Assembly: GCA_013407085.1 (NCBI GenBank)
Contig: JACCGJ010002682.1
Span: 1 to 64,000 of the forward strand
DNA from: Atriophallophorus winterbourni
Taxonomy: Eukaryota > Platyhelminthes > Trematoda > Plagiorchiida > Microphallidae
DNA: 64,000 nt
Direction of reading: 5' to 3'
Shown here: positions 59,044 to 64,000 of the stretch, one piece after another
Layout: each line of letters starts with the position of its first letter
Numbering within the stretch: position 1 is the stretch's first letter
Program-made: the position numbers and the translations under genes
Notes under the pieces: model-generated
What the model saw: the letters and a program-made list of their open reading frames with translations, nothing else
Database searches by the model: none
What the model was told of the DNA's origin: nothing

Positions 59044-59232
59044 TCATCGGGTGAACGCCACATTTGATTCCAACCTCCAGATGATCTGTCTCCACGTTGT
59101 TGGGTGAAAAAAATCGGTGGAAGCTGGTCTTATTGTACCAATGTGTGATGGAATCACCAAATGGCTGTCTGGAGCATTTCGGTACCGATTAAATGTAACA
59201 GATGTGAATGCAAGTTGAGTTTTAAAGTTCAT
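59044..59232 (-). CDS. Candidate coding exon, unidentified
   Basis: An ATG-started frame of 62 codons, ending in TGA, with balanced composition in AT-rich surroundings: FNRYRNAPDSHLVIPSHIGT, then IRPASTDFFHPTTWRQIIW and RLESNVAFTR. It looks like conserved protein rather than a chance frame, but no family is recognised and no splice partners were found. It could also be a repeat-derived fragment. Confidence 0.35.
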   Translation of the reverse strand: MNFKTQLAFTSVTFNRYRNAPDSHLVIPSHIGTIRPASTDFFHPTTWRQIIWRLESNVAFTR

Positions 59233-59461
59233 ATTGAACGTACAGCAGGGTTAGTAAATTTTTATAATAATTCTATTAGCTGTCGATATTTTAGTTTTTA
59301 TTAGTTGAATATTGAGACGTTAGACAAAGAATAATTACAAAGTTATGTAAAGAATTGTTATATATGTTTCCGACACTGAATCATGGTTTTTAATTACAGA
59401 ATTTAGAATGAATGCTTACAACGCTTATAAATGATCATTTAGTGTTCTGTTCACATCCACC

Positions 59462-59535
59462 GCCCTCACAAATAGAACCGGTTTCTTTCTGTTTCATCTC
59501 CAGAATGGAGAGAATGTAAGATGAGATACAGTGAC
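59462..59535 (-). ncRNA. Remnant of a hammerhead motif
   Basis: The minus strand keeps ACAGAAAGAAACCGGTTC with a degraded CTGGAGA in place of CTGATGA. The context TCTCTCCATTCTGGAGATGA resembles the family. Inactive. Confidence 0.4.
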
Positions 59536-60329
59536 CTGACGAACAGCGAAATGATATGTAAAATGATTAACTTCAAAGCCCTTGTTAAATTGTGTTCTTA
59601 CAAAGAACTGAGGTTTTCGAAACCATGATTTACCACTTTTTTCACGGGTCCAAGTTTTACTAAACTGAACGCGCGAAATTCACCTGACAATGCGAAACAG
59701 CAGCACAGCGGTTGTGGTTTGTGTGTGGGAAATGTGAAAAGAACAATGGAATAATATGAGGTATGCTAGGTGAATCAGCGTTCAATGATTTACAATGCGG
59801 ATACTTTAGATAGTGGCTGTGTAGAACAGTGAAAATTGTGAAGAAAATCTAAATCCCAATGGAAAAGTTTAAATATATTTTTCAGCGAATATCAAACTTA
59901 TTTCCACGTTTATTATAAAAATTTAATCATTATAAGCCGCCCAAAATCACAATATTTTAATGAAAACAAAAATAATTATTTCAATGTTTTCTTACAAAGA
60001 CTCATCTTGAGACGCATATATAGTGGGCAGAACTTGATCTGTATGATCGAATCATAGAAAACGACCAATCCATGATCTGCACTTCGAAAAGGATATTATA
60101 TTTAGCTAAATTATGAGCGAACATAATATCGAGCTAAGCTCATTTATATATTGTGCAAGTGAAACATGAAACATGACTTGATTTGTGCAATTGAAAATCT
60201 GTTAACTAAGGTGACAATTTGCCTTATCATACTTGCATCCTATTCTGTGTTATTTCTGCATTTCTCATCGTCACATAATAAGGTGATATTGTTTCTCCCA
60301 AATCGAAATGTGTCATTATTTGAAACGCA

Positions 60330-60405
60330 GCTGAGCATGGACTATTAATGCTCTTATGATGTACATCCATGAATATATTGACCGAAGAAGGACAAAATCC
60401 AGAAC
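60330..60405 (+). mobile_element. LINE-A terminal 3' stub
   Basis: GCTGAGCATGGACTATTAAT, then CTTATGATGTACATCCATGA and GACCGAAGAAGGAC match only the last ~75 bases of LINE-A. A severely 5'-truncated insertion. Confidence 0.65.
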
Positions 60406-60659
60406 CATATCATACATTTTTTTACGAAATGAAAATGTCAAATTAAATGATACTACACGACTTCAAATTTAATAGTTTATTCATCGGTACAATGCAAACA
60501 TTGAAGAGTGATTTTGGTGCTATTTTACATAACTATATTTCTATTTTTTCAGAATGTTTCTGCTAAACACCACAAAATCTAGATTCGATCATGATACAAT
60601 GCTTTATTCTAAGCCATTTTAGCATTGGACGGTTTGATAATGATATATCAGCTGTACAG

Positions 60660-60860
60660 CTAAAAAAATAATGACAACGTGTGTGGTATTGTGCTCTTTG
60701 CACACATCAAGTAGAGACATTCCGTTTAGAATCCACATGTCTTGAAACAATGCAGGAATGTTCAAGAAAGTTTGTATTTTTAAGATTTTTTATTCAAGTC
60801 CACGGATTTAACTCCATCCACATGTGTGTGGACAAAATGTTTCGTTTACACTAATTACAC
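60660..60860. mobile_element. Decayed hammerhead-ended element
   Basis: 60690-60730 keeps TTGTGCTCTTTGCACACATC and AAGTAGAGACA, the left-arm layout of the family with stem III deleted. CCACATGTCTTGAAACAATG and a GTCCAC block follow as in the copy at 29990-30290. Confidence 0.5.
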
Positions 60861-61054
60861 AAAATTTCATTCATAGTGCGTTGAATCTCACATTAGTAGA
60901 AAACATCTGTTTATCCATATTGTTGAAATAAACAAGGACTTAACAGCAACGAGTGTAAGCAAAAACATACCTGTGATAGCGTCCACTGAGGCGATTCAAA
61001 TAAACAATATCTCATGAACAGCCTCGCTCCAATGAAAGTAAATATAATCATCAT

Positions 61055-63125
61055 CTAGTAAATATGCCGAGTCGCACTTTCCACTTTCGAACGAGCGATT
61101 GGTTCGAAGCAAAAGCTTCTGAGATGACTGCTGTGTTGGATGAGAAACGGTCAGCATTCTTGACGTTCAAAGATATGCCAACAGATGAAAACTTAAGACT
61201 TCTAAGAGCAGCTAGAAATGAGGTCCAACAGACTGCAAGACGAATATTGGACTGAAATTAGCCTCAATATACAAAAGCTGCGGATACTGGATATTGTCAC
61301 GGTATGTGTGATGGGAAACAGAGAGCCACTGGTCCAAACAAACTTAAAACGGCTCTTATTAAGTCTGTATCTGGTAACCAGATTGTCGAAAAAAGTCAAC
61401 AGATGGAAAGATGGGTAGAGAAATTCTCCTCTCTCTACTCTAGAGACAGTACGGTTCTACTTTTAAGTACTTGGAAATTTCAAGCGGTTGCCGACCACAG
61501 AATATCTAGATACACCACTACTCCTGATAAGCTAAATAGGGCAGTCGACCGCTTAGCAAATGGGAAGGACCCTGGCTCATTAAATGCTGCAGAACAGCAT
61601 TATTACAGTTTCTTCACAATTTGCTTCTTCAGTACTGGCAGGAGGAGTGTGTCCCACAAAAGATGCGAAACACAAAGATCATAACGCTATTTAAGAATAA
61701 GGGTGATTGAGGCGACTGTAACAATTACAGATGAATCTCCTTTCTGAATGTTGTTTGCAAATTGTTTTCTAAAGTCTTACAGATCCGACTACATGTTTTA
61801 GCTGATGGAATTTACTCCGAATCTCAATGGGGCTTTCGCAAGCAAAGATCAACCGTTGACATGATCTTCTTCCTGAGACAACTCCAAGAAAAGTGTCGGG
61901 AACAGGTTATGCCATTATACGCTGTTTTTATTGATTTAAAGAAGGCATTCGACTACGTCAGCTGAGAGGGTCTTCACACAATGCTTGATTTAAGGCATTT
62001 TCTTTGCTCTGCTTCTGAAGCACGCTATTAGGACGATGACAGAAAGACTTTACCTACAAACGCGAAGTTGTGGCAAGCTTTTCAACCTAAACCGGTTAAG
62101 AGCACAAACCAAGGCACAAAATGTGCTAATCCGTGACCTGCTGTTTTCCGGCAATGCAGCCATTATTGCTCACTCACTCCAGTCGCTAATAGACTGTATT
62201 TCGTCAGTATGCAAAGACTTTGGTCTAACAATCAGCATGAGCAAGACCAAAGTCCATGGTCAAGGGACTGTATCGCCTCCAATCATCACTGTTGAAAATT
62301 GTCAGCTTGAACTAGCACATCATTTTACATATCTTGGTTCAACCATTGCGGATGACCTCTCGCTAGACACGGAGATTGATAAGCGGATCGGCAGAGCAGC
62401 TGTCATTTCGTCCAGATTGAACTCTCGTGTTAAGGGTAACCGCAGGCTGACTATAAAGACAAAGATAATGGTAAACAGCGCGTGTGTTCTGAATGCTTAA
62501 GTGTACGGCAGTGAAACCTGGATCAGCCACGCCAGACACGAACGGAAGCTGGATGCTTTCTATCTACGAAGCATCCGCCGTATCTTGAACATATCGTGGA
62601 TGGACAGATTGACTAATGCTGATGTACTTTCAAAAGCTGGTCTACAGAGCATGTTCACTCTATTGCGACAGCGCATCCTGCGGTGGCTTGGTCATGTCCA
62701 CAGAATGGAAAATGGTCGTATTCCAAAAGATCTACTCTATGGTAAGTTGCAATTAAAAGCTAGACTATTAGGCAGACCGCACTTGCTGCACAAAGACGTT
62801 TGCAAAAGATATATGAAAGCACTTGGCGTTGACCCGGCGAGTTGGAAAGAACTTTCTCTTGACCGCTCACATGGAAGGCATTGTGTAAAGCGTCGTTTGC
62901 GAGCTGGGTAGGAGAAGATACAGCTCTTGGCTGCTGAACGCAGATCACGCCGACGGCGTGCAACTAATGCAATACAACCGAGTTCTGACTATCGTTGATG
63001 GCGCGGCAGAAAAGATTTTTCCATTCGAATGAGCATTCAAAAAGCTGTAGAACATATAAATTCACGCGATTGTGATGTACATCCATAGTGGACATTGACC
63101 AAAGTAGGTCATCAACAACAAGTAA
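61055..63125 (+). mobile_element. LINE-A copy 2: RT and complete 3' end
   Basis: 5'-truncated in the linker between endonuclease and RT (MPSRTFHFRTSDWFEAKASE). RT landmarks: NYR-WISFLN near 61725, YSESQWGFRKQRSTVDMIFF and FIDLKKAFDYVS at 61819-61965. After a deletion of the VKQGC block, TRSCGKLFNLNRLRAQTK, LLFSGNAAIIA (the FADD catalytic box replaced by FSGN), HHFTYLGSTIADDLSLDTEI and YGSETWISHARHERKLDAFY follow. The 3' end is GGACATTGACCAAAGTAGGT, then CATCAACAACAAG. Frameshifts near 61250, 61690 and 61970 confirm that it is dead. Confidence 0.9.
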
Positions 63126-64000
63126 ATATTTTTTAAAATAAGTACGAAAACGCACAGAGCAAGACGAGGAGCCTTACCGGTGGGTATTGATTGCTGTGGA
63201 GGGTGTGGCCGTTCGAAAAGTGAATACATCAATTATAGAACTGTGAATCAATTTAGATTGTCAGATGCTGGCGGCACAGGATTACAAACGTCTTCACAAA
63301 CTTCTGGTTATTCATAGAGAAGAAGATTTTTGGGCGGTGCATTAACCGCTCCAATCAAACTACTGTAAACCTGACTCAATTGTTGTTGAAGACTGGATCG
63401 TGCAAATTTACGTTTAAGTACATCGTTGATATGTTACAAGAAATGGATAACAAAGTGGATCGTATTGAAACTCATTCGAAATTAAATGGAGGCGTGCAAA
63501 CATTTTGCAGTATTGTGGTTTTACTAGACGGAATATTGGCGACTTTTTATTGATTGGACTATCTGGCAAACTGAAAATCTATGATTGCTACATGATGAGA
63601 ACTCATACATTTTGAACGACCTTTCATCGAGTTAGTTCTGTACGCTAATTTGCTAAGCAACAAATTTCATGAAATAAATGCTTTATATTAAGATGCGGTT
63701 TAACTAATCAAATGATTCGTATATATCATGAAAAACAGTATTAGTTACATGTAATTTCTTAGAAGATTAATTCAACCTATCAGCGTTGTCCGTAGATTAA
63801 AAAATTATTTTATTCACTGAACCTATACTTGTTTTTTGATGCCAACGAGATGATTTCTATATTTTTAGGCATTTTTTAGCCACAATGATTTTGCGAAGCT
63901 CAAAATTTACAGATACCAAAATCAGAGGTAGCTTATTGACAACTTATTGACGATTACCACTCAAGAAATGCAATGTTTCATTTGATATTCACATTTGATT
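63126..64000. other. 3' flank with a possible ORF1 remnant
   Basis: Plus-strand frames at 63170-63325 (GIDCCGGCGRSKSEYINYRT) and 63400-63555 (KFTFKYIVDMLQEMDNKVDR, then IETHSKLN, coiled-coil-like) look like degraded protein, perhaps LINE ORF1. The rest is AT-rich with no call. Confidence 0.35.

Noticed and set aside
61055..63125. Possible active retrotransposon because of long open frames
   Set aside because: The catalytic FADD box is FSGN, the VKQGC region is deleted and several frameshifts are present.

Overview
The window is eukaryotic nuclear DNA, AT-rich, with GT-AG introns and a large load of decayed non-LTR retrotransposons. Several features point to a parasitic flatworm, most likely a trematode. 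These are the mix of LINE families, a tRNA-like SINE that carries a hammerhead ribozyme core (the same architecture as the schistosome Sm-alpha repeat), and a lineage-extended TEAD protein. The species cannot be named from the sequence alone. There is no bacterial-style gene organisation, CRISPR array or rRNA.

Two host genes can be rebuilt exon by exon. On the plus strand, 7687-17409 is a six-exon DYNC2I1 (WDR60) gene of about 921 codons. It encodes an intermediate chain of cytoplasmic dynein-2, the retrograde motor of cilia. On the minus strand, 44481-32511 is a TEAD/Scalloped transcription factor with at least seven exons, plus one very short probable exon. It has a near-canonical TEA DNA-binding domain, a long Q- and A-rich linker and a divergent YAP-binding domain that ends in the hallmark HHIY motif. 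The two genes converge, and about 15 kb of repeats lies between them. Three further stretches look like isolated exons of unknown genes (18119-18333 minus, 57251-57346 plus, 59044-59232 minus).

Repeats by region: 1.5-5.4 kb holds two LINE fragments; 6.7-7.1 kb holds an inverted pair of tRNA-like SINEs with a hammerhead core; the DYNC2I1 introns carry LINE pieces and a GC-richer unclassified repeat (R); 19.9-31.6 kb is a nest of LINE copies in both orientations; 45.1-46.8 kb has two LINE 3' ends; 49.8-54.0 kb is an inverted, nearly full-length partner of the 20.7-25.3 kb LINE; 58.3-63.1 kb has more copies of the LINE with a GGTCAACAACAA-type 3' end.

The most interesting system is a family of small elements carrying hammerhead self-cleaving ribozyme motifs. 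About ten motifs or remnants are recognisable, concentrated in and around the TEAD introns. One (39909-39950, plus) has an intact core, a perfect stem II, a six-pair stem I and a minimal palindromic stem III. It forms one end of a ~320 bp inverted-repeat element whose other end carries a second hammerhead on the opposite strand. Two motif subtypes (GUC and GUA cleavage triplets) are present. A separate Sm-alpha-like SINE hammerhead lies at 6757-6801.
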